The notes beneath the pieces are model-generated. The model searched no databases. It saw nothing but the letters and a program-made list of their open reading frames with translations, and had not been told where the DNA came from. This document shows, one piece after another, positions 1-6,871 of a DNA stretch of 11,993 nucleotides; within the stretch, counting starts at the first letter, position 1; every line of letters starts with the position of its first letter. The translations under genes and the position numbers were made by a program. Source of the DNA: CBFCZU01 sp965602635 (GTDB lineage Bacteria; Planctomycetota; Phycisphaerae; SM23-33); the NCBI GenBank assembly GCA_965602635.1, contig CBFCZU010000134.1:1-11993 (forward strand). Direction: 5' to 3'.

Positions 1-155
1 TGCGCGGAGGCTCCTGGTACGATCGGCCCGACCGGTGCCGCTCCGCGTTCCGACAAGCCTACCTGCCAGAGCAAGGCGTGTACGACGTCGGCTTCCGCAT
101 CGTGTGCGAAGCGGCCGCCGACACGACGGCCGCCGTGCCGCTGCGTCACCCTTGA
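1..155 (+). CDS. C-terminal end of a formylglycine-generating-enzyme (FGE-sulfatase/SUMF1) domain protein, 5' end outside the window
   Basis: The frame beginning at base 3 encodes about 50 residues ending at TGA 153-155. It opens with RGGSWYDRPDRCRSAFRQ and continues to YDVGFRIVCE. The RGGSW, CRSAFR and VGFR motifs are the hallmark end of the FGE-sulfatase (SUMF1/EgtB/PvdO-like) fold. True FGE enzymes convert a sulfatase active-site Cys or Ser to formylglycine. Planctomycetes also carry many SUMF1-like proteins with unrelated or unknown roles, so sulfatase maturation is only a possibility here. A short hydrophilic tail of about 14 residues follows the domain. The gene starts upstream of the window, so upstream domains cannot be seen. 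It points toward the decayed region downstream, and no terminator is apparent. Confidence 0.8.
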   Translation, partial: RGGSWYDRPDRCRSAFRQAYLPEQGVYDVGFRIVCEAAADTTAAVPLRHP

Positions 156-660
156 AGTTCAGGTCGCCTGCCGCGTTCATGACGGGGCCCGGCATCGCAA
201 CATGGCGGCATGCCGCCCGTCCTCACCCTCAGCCGCCCAGTCCCGGGCGCCACGGCAAGCGCTGTCCGTCGCCTTGCCGCAACCTCAGCCAGCATGGTGT
301 TTCGTTGAGACGCGGGTCCCGCAAGGCACGGGAAGCCCACTCCCTTGGTTTCAACACGTTGCTGGGCCAGCGGCGGTGAGGTTTGGCTTGGCAAGCCAAG
401 AGTCCTATCGAGGGCTCCTGCCAACGGTCACCAGGAGTACCGGATTCCTGATCCAATGGTGCCTGCAGGTAGTCGCGGGTGGCTCGCTGAGTCGGCCTTG
501 CGATGTGGCGTTAGGGACAAATACCTCTTCTGCGGCAGTCGCTTACGGGAATAGGGTGGCACAGAGTCGTTCCTCGTGAGCCTGGTGGGAGGCTGCGTCC
601 GAGTGACCGGGGAGTTCGCAGGCCGGGCAGGTGAAACTGGGGGCGGTTGGCGGGCCTGAA
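156..660. other. Stretch of about 500 bp without a convincing gene, holding two small hairpins
   Basis: No reading frame here shows recognisable protein motifs on either strand. The open frames that exist are Arg/Pro-rich, as expected of GC-rich noncoding DNA. Two inverted repeats lie close together. One, at 383-399, has 7-bp arms TTGGCTT/AAGCCAA and a 3-nt loop. The other, at 415-437, has 6-bp arms CTCCTG/CAGGAG and an 11-nt loop. Neither is followed by a T-run, so they are not convincing intrinsic terminators for the upstream FGE-type gene. The stretch separates that gene from the tail of the minus-strand oxidoreductase fragment. Confidence 0.5.
383..437. repeat. Two adjacent inverted repeats of unknown role
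   Basis: Arms TTGGCTT/AAGCCAA surround loop GGC at 383-399. Arms CTCCTG/CAGGAG surround 11 nt at 415-437. They are perfect over the stated arms but short, and in GC-rich DNA such hairpins occur by chance. No T-run follows, and no function is assigned. Confidence 0.3.
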
Positions 661-1221
661 CTAGGCTTTCCGCGTTTTCCACTTGCCCCTTGTGAAGTCG
701 GGGATCTCTTGCGGGGCGCCACCCTCTGCGATGGACTTGGCCGAAAGCGGAATGATCGAACTCCATGCCGCAGCGTCGTAGGCGTCGATAGGCGACGGCC
801 CGCCGCGGCGCACGGCCTCCAGGAACTCGCGGATCACGAAAAAGTCGCCGCCACTGTGGCCACTGCCCTCGGCCTGTTTGCGCCATTTGACCCACAGGGG
901 GTGTTCGAACTCCCGGCCGTAGTTGCCAAGAGGCTCCCAGCGGTAGCCCTTCGACCGGCCCTCGATCCAGATGCCTTCCGTCCGCGACTCGTAACTGGCT
1001 CGCACGCCCTGGAGGCTGTAGTAGGTGGTCGATGGGTGTGGACGCGCCGAGGCCGTGTCGTACCGCAAGTCGATCATGGCTCCCTTAGCCGTGCGGATCA
1101 GGACCGTCGTGGAGTCGGCCACCTTGAGCAGCGAGGTCGCCCAACGCTTCGAGAAGGGGGACAACGCGTGAACACCGCCCCCAGGTGGCAGTCCTGCTGG
1201 ATCGTTCGCTGAGCCTTTCCT

Positions 1222-1245
1222 GTTACCAACCGAGCGGTTGGTAAC
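1222..1245. promoter_or_regulatory. 24-bp near-perfect palindrome, TetR-operator-like
   Basis: Arms GTTACCAACCG and CGGTTGGTAAC are exact reverse complements around a central AG, so 22 of 24 positions are symmetric. Even-length palindromes built on ACCNACCG/CGGTNGGT are typical of binding sites for TetR-family repressors (family knowledge). No TetR gene is visible in the window and no clear promoter overlaps the site. It lies in the unrecognisable upstream part of the oxidoreductase remnant. A hairpin role is less likely because there is no T-run on either side. Confidence 0.4.
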
Positions 1246-1409
1246 AAACGCGGCACAGAATGGGCCACGGCGCTTCCCCGACCGCGAGTTCGCCGCGTCG
1301 ATCGTCCCCGATCGCTGCTTGCGCGCATCGGAGGCCGCGCACGCGGCGCGAGACAGCAAACACCTCGTCCCAATCCTGGCACCACCGGAACCACATAGTA
1401 CACGAGTCC

Positions 1410-1419
1410 AATATATATT
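1410..1419. repeat. AT-only palindrome at a likely sequence junction
   Basis: The self-complementary AATATATATT is an abrupt AT island in GC-rich DNA. It sits just before the point where the plus-strand fragment becomes open (in-frame TAG at 1419-1421) and just 5' of the GTG start of the minus-strand remnant. It may mark a rearrangement breakpoint. A -10-like promoter element cannot be excluded. Confidence 0.3.
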
Positions 1420-1421
1420 AG

Positions 1422-1616
1422 TCGGCACACGCCAAGTACACGAAGCCCTTTGATCCGAAGAAACGCCTGCGACCGGGCGCCGGGACCCTCTACTTCCTTA
1501 GCGCCGACCGTCTTCCCGATGGCGCCGTTGCGTCTGCAGGCATCAAGGGTCAGGCCAAGGCCGACAGCGAGACGACTTGGGTGCCACAGGGGCAGGTCGA
1601 GGTCGTCAAACTCTGA
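1422..1616 (+). pseudogene. Orphan C-terminal coding fragment, unrecognised protein
   Basis: This frame runs from just after a TAG at 1419-1421 to a TGA at 1614-1616. It encodes 64 residues containing YTKPFDPKKRL, GAGTLYFLSADRLPDG, and a C-terminus TTWVPQGQVEVVKL. The composition is balanced, with mixed charged, aromatic and glycine residues and mostly G or C in third positions. That is unlike the Arg/Pro/Ala-rich shadow frames around it. No ATG, GTG or TTG with a ribosome binding site is present near the opening. The frame therefore looks like the 3' end of a gene whose 5' part was lost at the AT-rich junction. It ends 19 bp before the stop of the convergent 1027-residue gene. I do not recognise the family. 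A chance open frame remains possible. Confidence 0.4.
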
Positions 1617-1635
1617 CGCGACGCTGTCCTCCCGC

Positions 1636-4600
1636 CTACCGTCGGATGAGGGCAACCCAATCCTGGCCGGCGTCGGCCGGGGGCGGTCCGATCGTGACCT
1701 TGCCGCCGCCTTGGACGCTCTTGCCCGACTTGATCGGTCCGCCGGCGCGCGGATTGAACCAGCCGACCGCCAGCGTGCCGCGCGCTTGCCGAAGGTCGAG
1801 TTCCGTTGTACCGCCCTTGGGCAGATACACCACGTATACCTCGCCCGGCTTGGCCAGGCAGTAGCGGCTGTTGTCGTTCTTCGCGTTCCCAACGAGGTTG
1901 TCTCGGCAGGTCATCTCCCAGAAGGGGACCTTGCCGCCGCGGAAGAACTCGAGGGCGTGTCGGCAGTAGTCCCACCACGCGTCGCGGCTGCGCCAGTCCT
2001 CGCACGTGAGGTCGGAGTGGGCGTGCTTGTAGCCGAAGTACCACTCGTTGCCCGCGCCGCCGGCTAGGAGGTTCCCCCAGAGACCGTTGCGGCGGCCGTC
2101 TTCGTGGGAACTGCCCGCGTCCTTGTCCGGACGCAGGGCGCGTGAGGCGTCGCCCGGCTCGTCGCAGGCCACGACCCAGACCTTGCCGGCCTTGACGGAG
2201 CGGTCGATGTAGTTCTTCGTCTGCTTGTGGACGTTCGAGAAGTCAGGGCGGTTCGTCTGCAGGGAGAAGCCCGTGATTGCCGACCCGGAACCCAACAGGT
2301 CGTAGTGGTTGGCCCCGTTGTGGATGACCACAAGGTGGCGGTACGGGTCGCAGCGGTGGAAGTACTCGGCCCAAGCCTTCTTCTGCTGCGTGGAGGCGTT
2401 GTTGATCTCCTCGCCCAGGTTCCAGTTCATCGCCAGGTGGTGGGCGAACCGCGCAATCAGTTCGCGGTAGTAAAGGCGGCGCTGGGGGCCGAGGTCGCCG
2501 CCGTCGAGCAGCAGTTCGTTCTCGGTCTCGAGGGTCTTGAAGTGCAGGTACAGGCCGAGCCTGTCGGCGTGCTCGAAGACGATCTCCCACTGCGCCAGCC
2601 GCGAGACGTCCATGTGGTGCCGGTCGTCGTAGTCCACGTAGGGGAAGGCGTTCTGGTCGTCACCGCCGATGTTCAGCGGCAGGAAGGAGAAGACGTTCAT
2701 GCCCTCGGACGCCAGGTAGTTGAGGGCGCCGATCATCCCCTTTCCCTTGCCGCCGGCCCAGGAGGGGTCGCCCCGACGCCAGTCGCGGACATGGGCCTTC
2801 CACGTCTTGACGAAATTGTCCTTGTGGCCATCGGTCTTGAAGCTGCCGTCGAAGTCGGCATAGGCGAGGAAGTTCTCCGGCGCATCGGCCCCTTGCTTCA
2901 GGAAGTACTCACCCGTCTCGGCGAACCGAAGGTGCCGCTTGCCGACGTACTGCAGCCGTCCCTTGCCGCGATGGTCCCGACCCGTCTTGTCGGTCTTGGC
3001 CACAGTAAAGGTGCCCGTCTTGCCGTTGAACGGCGCCATCGCTTCGCCCAGCGCACCGCTGACCGCCGCGTTCTTGCCCATGGCGAACGTGATGGCGTAC
3101 GTCCACTTGCCCGGCTTGTCGGGCGAGAGGTGAGCCCGCCACACCGTGCCGCACTCGGCCGAGGTGTTTGCCGCGTTGCCGTCGGCCGCGAAGTAGCCCG
3201 GCACGACGTACTTGGGTGCGCCCGACTCGTGCCGGAAGGTCACCGTCATCTCGTAATCTGTGAACGGGTTGGGCTCGTTGTCGAGTTCGTGCGCGAAAGG
3301 GCCGTCCAAGGTCAGCGTGACCTTGTGCCATGCCTTCAGGTCACCGCTGATCTCGACCGTTCCCTTGCCAGCGGGCCTGCGCGGACCGTGCACCGGCGGC
3401 CCGGGCTTTCGCGGCAGGGGCGTCTTGCCCTGCGTCCGCTGTCCGGTCCGAGACAGTTGAGGTCGTGCACGGGCGCGCGCGAGCGCCGGGCCACCGTCGG
3501 CGGGCGTGATCTCAAGACCTGACCATCGCGCGCGGCTGTGGCCGCTGCCGTCGGCGGAGCCGGTCTCGCCGCGCACTTCGATCACATCTCCCTTTCGGAT
3601 GGCGACGCCCTTCCACGTATGGACGAACCGCGGCCCTTCCTCATACATCTGGCTTGCCACGGCCGTCTTGAACGTGCCGATGGACTTCTCGCCCACCAGC
3701 ACCTCGTAAGTTGACGGCCCGTCGTTCTCGCCCACGGCATGGAGGGTCACGTCAAAGGTGCCGCTGCGGAAGGGGAATCCGGCCCGCGCGGCAGCCTTGG
3801 AACGGGCGTTCGGGTTGATGGCCAGCCACTTGTCCCGGTCCGCGTAGAAACCGCTGCCGTCGGCGCCGAAGTCCAGGGCGCTGAGGAACCCCGCGCCGGC
3901 CTTCGCCTGGGCAGCCGGCGCCGGGGCGGCGGTCGGCTGGGTCTCTGCGGCCCGGGCTGCGGCCGCCATCCCCTTCGGCACGGGGAACGGCTTGGGCAGC
4001 GTTCCCCTCTTGAGCCGCGGCGCGCGCCTCGCGCCTTCGATGCGGGCCTTCTTCTCGGTCGTCATCAGCCACTTGTCAAACTCCGTGCCGTCCTCGCGCA
4101 TGCAGAAAGTGATGACGTGCTCGCCGGCCTTCTCGACGTCGAGGTACAGTTTGTACGGCTCGCCGCCGTGCTGTTTGGCGGTCCGCTGCTTGCTGCTCCA
4201 GACCCACTTCTGCTTGCCGGTCCACTGCATGCGCTGGCCGGAGTCGGGCCACTGCCCGTCGATGCCGACGTGCATCCCGTTGTCCTCGGTGTTCGTCGAG
4301 AAGATGCGGGCCCAGACGTAGTAGCGGCCGGGGGTGTTGAAGTAGACCTTGTACGAAAGGACGGCCATCTTGCCGGGGGTGTTGATGAAGTTCTGGCCGC
4401 CCACCAGTTTGTCGCCGTGGCTGCGACGGGTGTCGGGCAAGACCTCCAGGTACGCGCCGCCGCTTGCCGCGGCCGCATGGTTCGGGTCGCCGTCGGGGCT
4501 GACCTCAGGTGTGTGCTGCGGCGTGGTCAGATACCACCGGCGGACGCCGGTCAGCGTCTGCTTGAAGAAGTGTTCGGCCTCGACGGCCACTTGGCCGTCC

Positions 4601-4719
4601 ACCTCCTCGAAGACCACGCTCTCGGAGACCAGCGGCGTCTTCGGCGCCACCCCTGCCGCCCACGACACGCTCCATGCAAACGCAGCCACCGTTACGAGAA
4701 CCGTCCAACGTGCCGCCAT
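1636..4719 (-). CDS. Secreted multidomain glycoside-hydrolase-like protein with DUF5060, barrel and C-terminal beta-sandwich
   Basis: This 1027-residue protein starts at ATG 4719 with AAAGGA 8 nt upstream. Residues 1-22 form a signal peptide (MAARWTVLVTVAAFAWSVSWA). Residues about 32-225 resemble a carbohydrate-binding sandwich (VEAEHFFK, GGAYLEVLPDTR, YYVWARIFSTNTEDNGMHVG, FDKWLM). A Pro/Ala linker leads to a second sandwich-like module (277-408), then an Arg/Pro-rich linker. DUF5060 spans about 450-572 (LKAWHKVTLTLDGPF, FRHESGAPKYVVPGYFAADG, PGKWTYAITF). Residues about 590-925 look like a (beta/alpha)8 glycosidase barrel, with NWNLGEE (E770/E771) and CDEPGDA (E854) as candidate acid/base and nucleophile. 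Residues about 949-1027 (RYCLAKPGEVYVVYLPKGG) resemble the sandwich that often follows DUF4038/collagen-binding-like barrels. It lies 13 bp after the GH82-like gene, so the two are probably co-transcribed. The substrate is unknown; extracellular attack on an algal-type glycan is inferred from context. Confidence 0.85.
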   Translation of the reverse strand: MAARWTVLVTVAAFAWSVSWAAGVAPKTPLVSESVVFEEVDGQVAVEAEHFFKQTLTGVRRWYLTTPQHTPEVSPDGDPNHAAAASGGAYLEVLPDTRRSHGDKLVGGQNFINTPGKMAVLSYKVYFNTPGRYYVWARIFSTNTEDNGMHVGIDGQWPDSGQRMQWTGKQKWVWSSKQRTAKQHGGEPYKLYLDVEKAGEHVITFCMREDGTEFDKWLMTTEKKARIEGARRAPRLKRGTLPKPFPVPKGMAAAARAAETQPTAAPAPAAQAKAGAGFLSALDFGADGSGFYADRDKWLAINPNARSKAAARAGFPFRSGTFDVTLHAVGENDGPSTYEVLVGEKSIGTFKTAVASQMYEEGPRFVHTWKGVAIRKGDVIEVRGETGSADGSGHSRARWSGLEITPADGGPALARARARPQLSRTGQRTQGKTPLPRKPGPPVHGPRRPAGKGTVEISGDLKAWHKVTLTLDGPFAHELDNEPNPFTDYEMTVTFRHESGAPKYVVPGYFAADGNAANTSAECGTVWRAHLSPDKPGKWTYAITFAMGKNAAVSGALGEAMAPFNGKTGTFTVAKTDKTGRDHRGKGRLQYVGKRHLRFAETGEYFLKQGADAPENFLAYADFDGSFKTDGHKDNFVKTWKAHVRDWRRGDPSWAGGKGKGMIGALNYLASEGMNVFSFLPLNIGGDDQNAFPYVDYDDRHHMDVSRLAQWEIVFEHADRLGLYLHFKTLETENELLLDGGDLGPQRRLYYRELIARFAHHLAMNWNLGEEINNASTQQKKAWAEYFHRCDPYRHLVVIHNGANHYDLLGSGSAITGFSLQTNRPDFSNVHKQTKNYIDRSVKAGKVWVVACDEPGDASRALRPDKDAGSSHEDGRRNGLWGNLLAGGAGNEWYFGYKHAHSDLTCEDWRSRDAWWDYCRHALEFFRGGKVPFWEMTCRDNLVGNAKNDNSRYCLAKPGEVYVVYLPKGGTTELDLRQARGTLAVGWFNPRAGGPIKSGKSVQGGGKVTIGPPPADAGQDWVALIRR

Positions 4720-4732
4720 CGTTGTTGTCCTT

Positions 4733-6028
4733 TCACCTCTTCCTGGCCTTCTTTGCCTGCCTTTCGGGAAGTGCCTCCAGAATCGACAGGCCTTTCAGCA
4801 GTTCGCGGAAGGACCCGGGCCGCCTGTCTTGCTCCGTCAGGATGCCTTTGTTGTAGGTGAACCCTTCGCTTGTCAGGTTCTTGATGGTCGGATTCCAACT
4901 GTCACCCGTTCGATCCATGGCGGCAGCGACCGAGGGCCCCCTGGCAAACTTGCCCTTCCGGTCGTTGGGATCCGGCCTGAGGCTCTTCAGGTAGGGTTTC
5001 GGCACGAACCCGATATGCTTCAGGGGTACGGGGGCGTTTGTGCCGAAGGTCACATGAATGTTCTCAACCGACGTGCCGTCCGCAAAAACACCGGGCTTGT
5101 AGAGGGGATTGTCCCGGTTGTGTGCCTCGACATAGCCCGGCCCCATCTGCACGCCGAACGCACAACCCCTCGCCTCGACACCGTCGACCTTGACCACGCC
5201 GTTCTGCGCTTTGTGCGGGCCGAGTAACACCGCGGACATCCCGTCTTCGCAGCAAATGTCTTTGGCTGTGATGTTGTGGATGCCACCGTTAAGCCCTCCG
5301 GCGCCGGTTTCCAATCGAAGGGTCACGCCGCCCCCTGTGGCACTCAGGTGTTCGAAGTGAATGGTCTTGCCCGCATGCATCTGGACCAATCCGTAGCCCG
5401 GCCTGCAATTAGTGCTCTTGCAGTTCTTCACCAGGCCGTCGGTGGGCCTGAACACCTCCCAATTCCTGGCCTCTGCGGGTTTCGCGGGCGTGAAGATGAC
5501 GGCGCAATAGGTTGTGAAGTTGTCCTTCACGACGAAATCGGAAAGCAGGAAGTTCCTGACCTGCCGGCAGTTCACGGCCCGTATGCCTTCCCCTTCCGCG
5601 TACGTGCGGTCGGAGTAGTCAATGATGAAGGAGCCGCCCATCCCCCGTATGCTGACGTTCTCGATGTGCCCCTTCTCTCGCCTGCCGGGGACACTCAGCG
5701 TGAAGGCCACCGTCTTTTCGCCTTTGGGCCAGTAGGGTTTGATGACGGTGTTCTTCTCGATGAGAAGATGGACGTTGGATTTCATGTAGATTCCGGAACA
5801 CCGGTACACGCCTTTGGGAAGCACCAGCCGTCCGCCCCCGGCTGCGGAGATGTCATCGATCGCCTTCTGGAGCGTGTCGCTCTGGTTCTTCTGCGCGTTG
5901 TCGTCGACCAGACCGTAATCGGTCTTCAGGTTCTTCACCGGCCCGTTGGGATCCATGGTGTCCTTGTATTCCGCCCTGACAGGGATGGCCAGCGCGATGA
6001 GGGCTATGATCCGCAGCGCGTGCTTCAT
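4733..6028 (-). CDS. Secreted GH82 (iota-carrageenase-like) beta-helix protein with altered catalytic base
   Basis: The product has 431 residues. It starts at ATG 6028 with AGGAA 8 nt upstream and has a signal peptide (MKHALRIIALIALAIPVRA). The rest looks like a right-handed beta-helix. Short stretches match what I recall of Alteromonas iota-carrageenase CgiA: LVDD, LQKAIDDIS, MKSNVH, IKPYW, YGLVQ, RLET, LLGPH and GPSVAA. GH82 enzymes hydrolyse the beta-1,4 bonds of iota-carrageenan. Of the CgiA functional residues (Q222, E245 donor, D247 base, H281, from memory), Q216, E240 and H272 are present, but G242 stands where the Asp base should be. Activity or substrate may therefore differ. A pectate-lyase_3 or GH28-type label would be the generic alternative. 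The protein is shorter than CgiA (about 490 residues), mainly in its C-terminal half. It is the first gene of a two-gene unit, with a promoter-like sequence about 115 bp upstream. Confidence 0.8.
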   Translation of the reverse strand: MKHALRIIALIALAIPVRAEYKDTMDPNGPVKNLKTDYGLVDDNAQKNQSDTLQKAIDDISAAGGGRLVLPKGVYRCSGIYMKSNVHLLIEKNTVIKPYWPKGEKTVAFTLSVPGRREKGHIENVSIRGMGGSFIIDYSDRTYAEGEGIRAVNCRQVRNFLLSDFVVKDNFTTYCAVIFTPAKPAEARNWEVFRPTDGLVKNCKSTNCRPGYGLVQMHAGKTIHFEHLSATGGGVTLRLETGAGGLNGGIHNITAKDICCEDGMSAVLLGPHKAQNGVVKVDGVEARGCAFGVQMGPGYVEAHNRDNPLYKPGVFADGTSVENIHVTFGTNAPVPLKHIGFVPKPYLKSLRPDPNDRKGKFARGPSVAAAMDRTGDSWNPTIKNLTSEGFTYNKGILTEQDRRPGSFRELLKGLSILEALPERQAKKARKR

Positions 6029-6084
6029 GGGTTCATTTCCTCGTATGGGTTCTCTGAGTCGGAGGATGACCTGCCCTCAACTCT

Positions 6085-6130
6085 GATCCGAGATTTCCCA
6101 TTTGGCTCTGGCTGACCCCGCTGGCCAGCA
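6085..6130 (-). repeat. Diverged third copy of the hairpin leader repeat
   Basis: Read on the minus strand it contains GGCC, CGGGGTC, AGCCAG and GGGAAATCTCGG, in the same order as the better copies upstream of 7297 and 10573, with several gaps. Its hairpin at 6108-6128 is 21 nt long, as in the other copies, with arms CTGGC/GCCAG plus two wobble pairs. It lies about 15 nt downstream of the -10-like box. The relationship was judged by eye and is less certain than that between the other two copies. Confidence 0.35.
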
Positions 6131-6142
6131 CTTCCGGCGGCC

Positions 6143-6172
6143 ATCGTAACGCCTCATGGCCCGCAGAGTCAA
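6143..6172 (-). promoter_or_regulatory. Sigma70-like promoter for the GH82-like operon
   Basis: On the minus strand TTGACT (6167-6172) is followed after 18 nt by TACGAT (6143-6148). These match the consensus hexamers at 5/6 and 4/6. The predicted start near 6136 would give a 5' leader of about 108 nt before ATG 6028, containing the hairpin at 6108-6128. Confidence 0.4.
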
Positions 6173-6339
6173 GCGCGACCGGGCCGATGCCTGAAATGCG
6201 GTCATCGGGTGACGTTCCGGGAGCGACGGCAAGCACTCAGCAATCTGTCCTGAAGCCAAGAAAGTCATGCTGGTCCTTGCTGCTGCACGCCGTCCCTGTG
6301 CCCCCTCGTGGTCTGCCAGCTTGGCGTGGCGGCCTCTGT

Positions 6340-6630
6340 TCATCCCGCTCTCTCTAGCACCGGCAGCAGCCGCAGTCGCCGGATGTCCCAACTCCCCGCC
6401 TGATACTGGAAGCTGTGGTAGAAGACCTTCGGCTTGTACGGAGGCCGGCCCACCGGGCGGCGCAGCAGGTGGGCGATGTGTCGCCGCAGAACGTTGTTGG
6501 CCTTGAGCCGGATCGCGTAGGAGTACCCCTCCGCTTCGAGATAGGCGTACAACTCCGGCATAGCGAAGGCCGCGTCCCCTCGGAAACACTTGGGGATCGC
6601 CAGGGACCGGTACTGCTCACCTGTCATCAC
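6340..6630 (-). pseudogene. Internal fragment of an IS1380-family transposase
   Basis: The frame encodes 96 residues with QYRSL, KCFRGDAAFAMPELYAYLEAEG, YSYAIRLKANNVL, LLRRPVGRPP, VFYHSFQYQAGSWD. This is the central catalytic region of IS1380-type DDE transposases. RGDAAFA carries one of the DDE aspartates, and the basic PVGRPP segment precedes the YxSFxYQAxSW motif. Intact proteins have roughly 430-500 residues. The N-terminal third and everything after SWD (including the later GTAEQWIKEGK-like catalytic motif) are missing, and the frame becomes unrelated sequence before its stop. No terminal inverted repeats could be assigned with certainty. It is a dead remnant upstream of the GH82-like operon and shows past mobile-element activity at this site. 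Confidence 0.8.
6340..6630 (-). mobile_element. IS1380-family insertion sequence remnant
   Basis: This is the same interval as the transposase fragment. Element ends are not defined. The hairpin repeat at 6085-6130 downstream could be a relic of one end, but that is conjecture. Confidence 0.5.
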
Positions 6631-6871
6631 TTGTCAACATCGGAGGTTAGGCAGGGCGCCCGGCGGGAGAGGCGTAAGGCCCTATCACGGTCGATGCGGA
6701 TGCCGGACCGCATATTCATGGCCTCGGCCAGTTTGATTGACGTGGCTCCTGGGGCGAGTTTGCTCTGATCCAGGTCCTTTAAGCGGTGATGAACCCGATG
6801 GTCTCAATCTGGAGAAGCTGCGAAAGAACCTGCCCGTGCGGTGCGATGATCACAGGGAGAGCCACTTGTGA
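6631..6871. other. Intergenic stretch, nothing convincing
   Basis: This stretch of about 240 bp lies between the transposase fragment and the lipoprotein gene. A minus-strand frame ending at the TGA near 6635 reads plausibly for about 40 residues (ATSIKLAEAMNMRSGIRID). It has no start and no family I recognise, so it is not called as a gene. No terminator with a T-run is visible after the lipoprotein stop. Confidence 0.4.

Larger units (their letters stand above)
661..1428 (-). pseudogene. C-terminal remnant of a Gfo/Idh/MocA-family oxidoreductase, GH109-like
   Basis: The last roughly 160 residues of this 255-codon frame look like the C-terminal half of the Gfo/Idh/MocA proteins related to glycosidase family GH109 (NAD-dependent, reported as alpha-N-acetylgalactosaminidases). 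In order, the visible matches are TTVLIRTAKGAMIDLRYDT, ARPH, IWIEGRSKGYRWEPL, EFEHPLW, GHSGGDFFVIREFLEAV, PIDAYDAAAWSSIIPLS, SIAEGG and PDFTRGKW. The N-terminal Rossmann fold with its GxGxxG nucleotide-binding motif is absent. Upstream of about residue 90 the sequence is compositionally odd and shows no family resemblance. The only start is a GTG at 1428 without a ribosome binding site. Such proteins need about 400 or more residues, so this is best read as a 5'-deleted pseudogene whose recognisable part is about 661-1180. Its job in the intact form would be processing monosaccharides or exo-acting on glycans. The family assignment is strong; loss of function is inferred. Confidence 0.7.
6029..6339. 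other. Intergenic leader and promoter region upstream of the GH82-like operon
   Basis: This stretch of about 310 bp lies between the GH82-like gene and the transposase fragment. It holds the promoter-like pair at 6143-6172, the diverged copy of the hairpin repeat at 6085-6130, and the ribosome binding site AGGAA. No protein resembling the missing transposase C-terminus is visible in it. Confidence 0.5.

Noticed and set aside
383..437. Hairpins as a rho-independent terminator or integron attC site
   Set aside because: No T-run follows either hairpin, and the attC core boxes are not present.
2227..3522. Long plus-strand open frame (431 codons) opposite the DUF5060 protein gene
   Set aside because: Val/Arg/Gly-rich composition without motifs; it is the antisense shadow of a well-supported minus-strand gene in GC-rich DNA.
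3739..5227. Overlapping plus-strand open frames opposite the DUF5060 and GH82-like genes
   Set aside because: Both lie antisense to genes with clear family motifs, ribosome binding sites and signal peptides, and they show no protein-like features.
4733..6028. GH28 polygalacturonase or pectate lyase as the identity of the beta-helix protein
   Set aside because: The MKSNVH, YGLVQ, RLET and GPH motifs and their order fit GH82 better, although the fold is shared.
6635..6765. Minus-strand stretch reading ATSIKLAEAMNMRSGIRID
   Set aside because: It reads like protein but has no start, no recognisable family and is too short to distinguish from chance.
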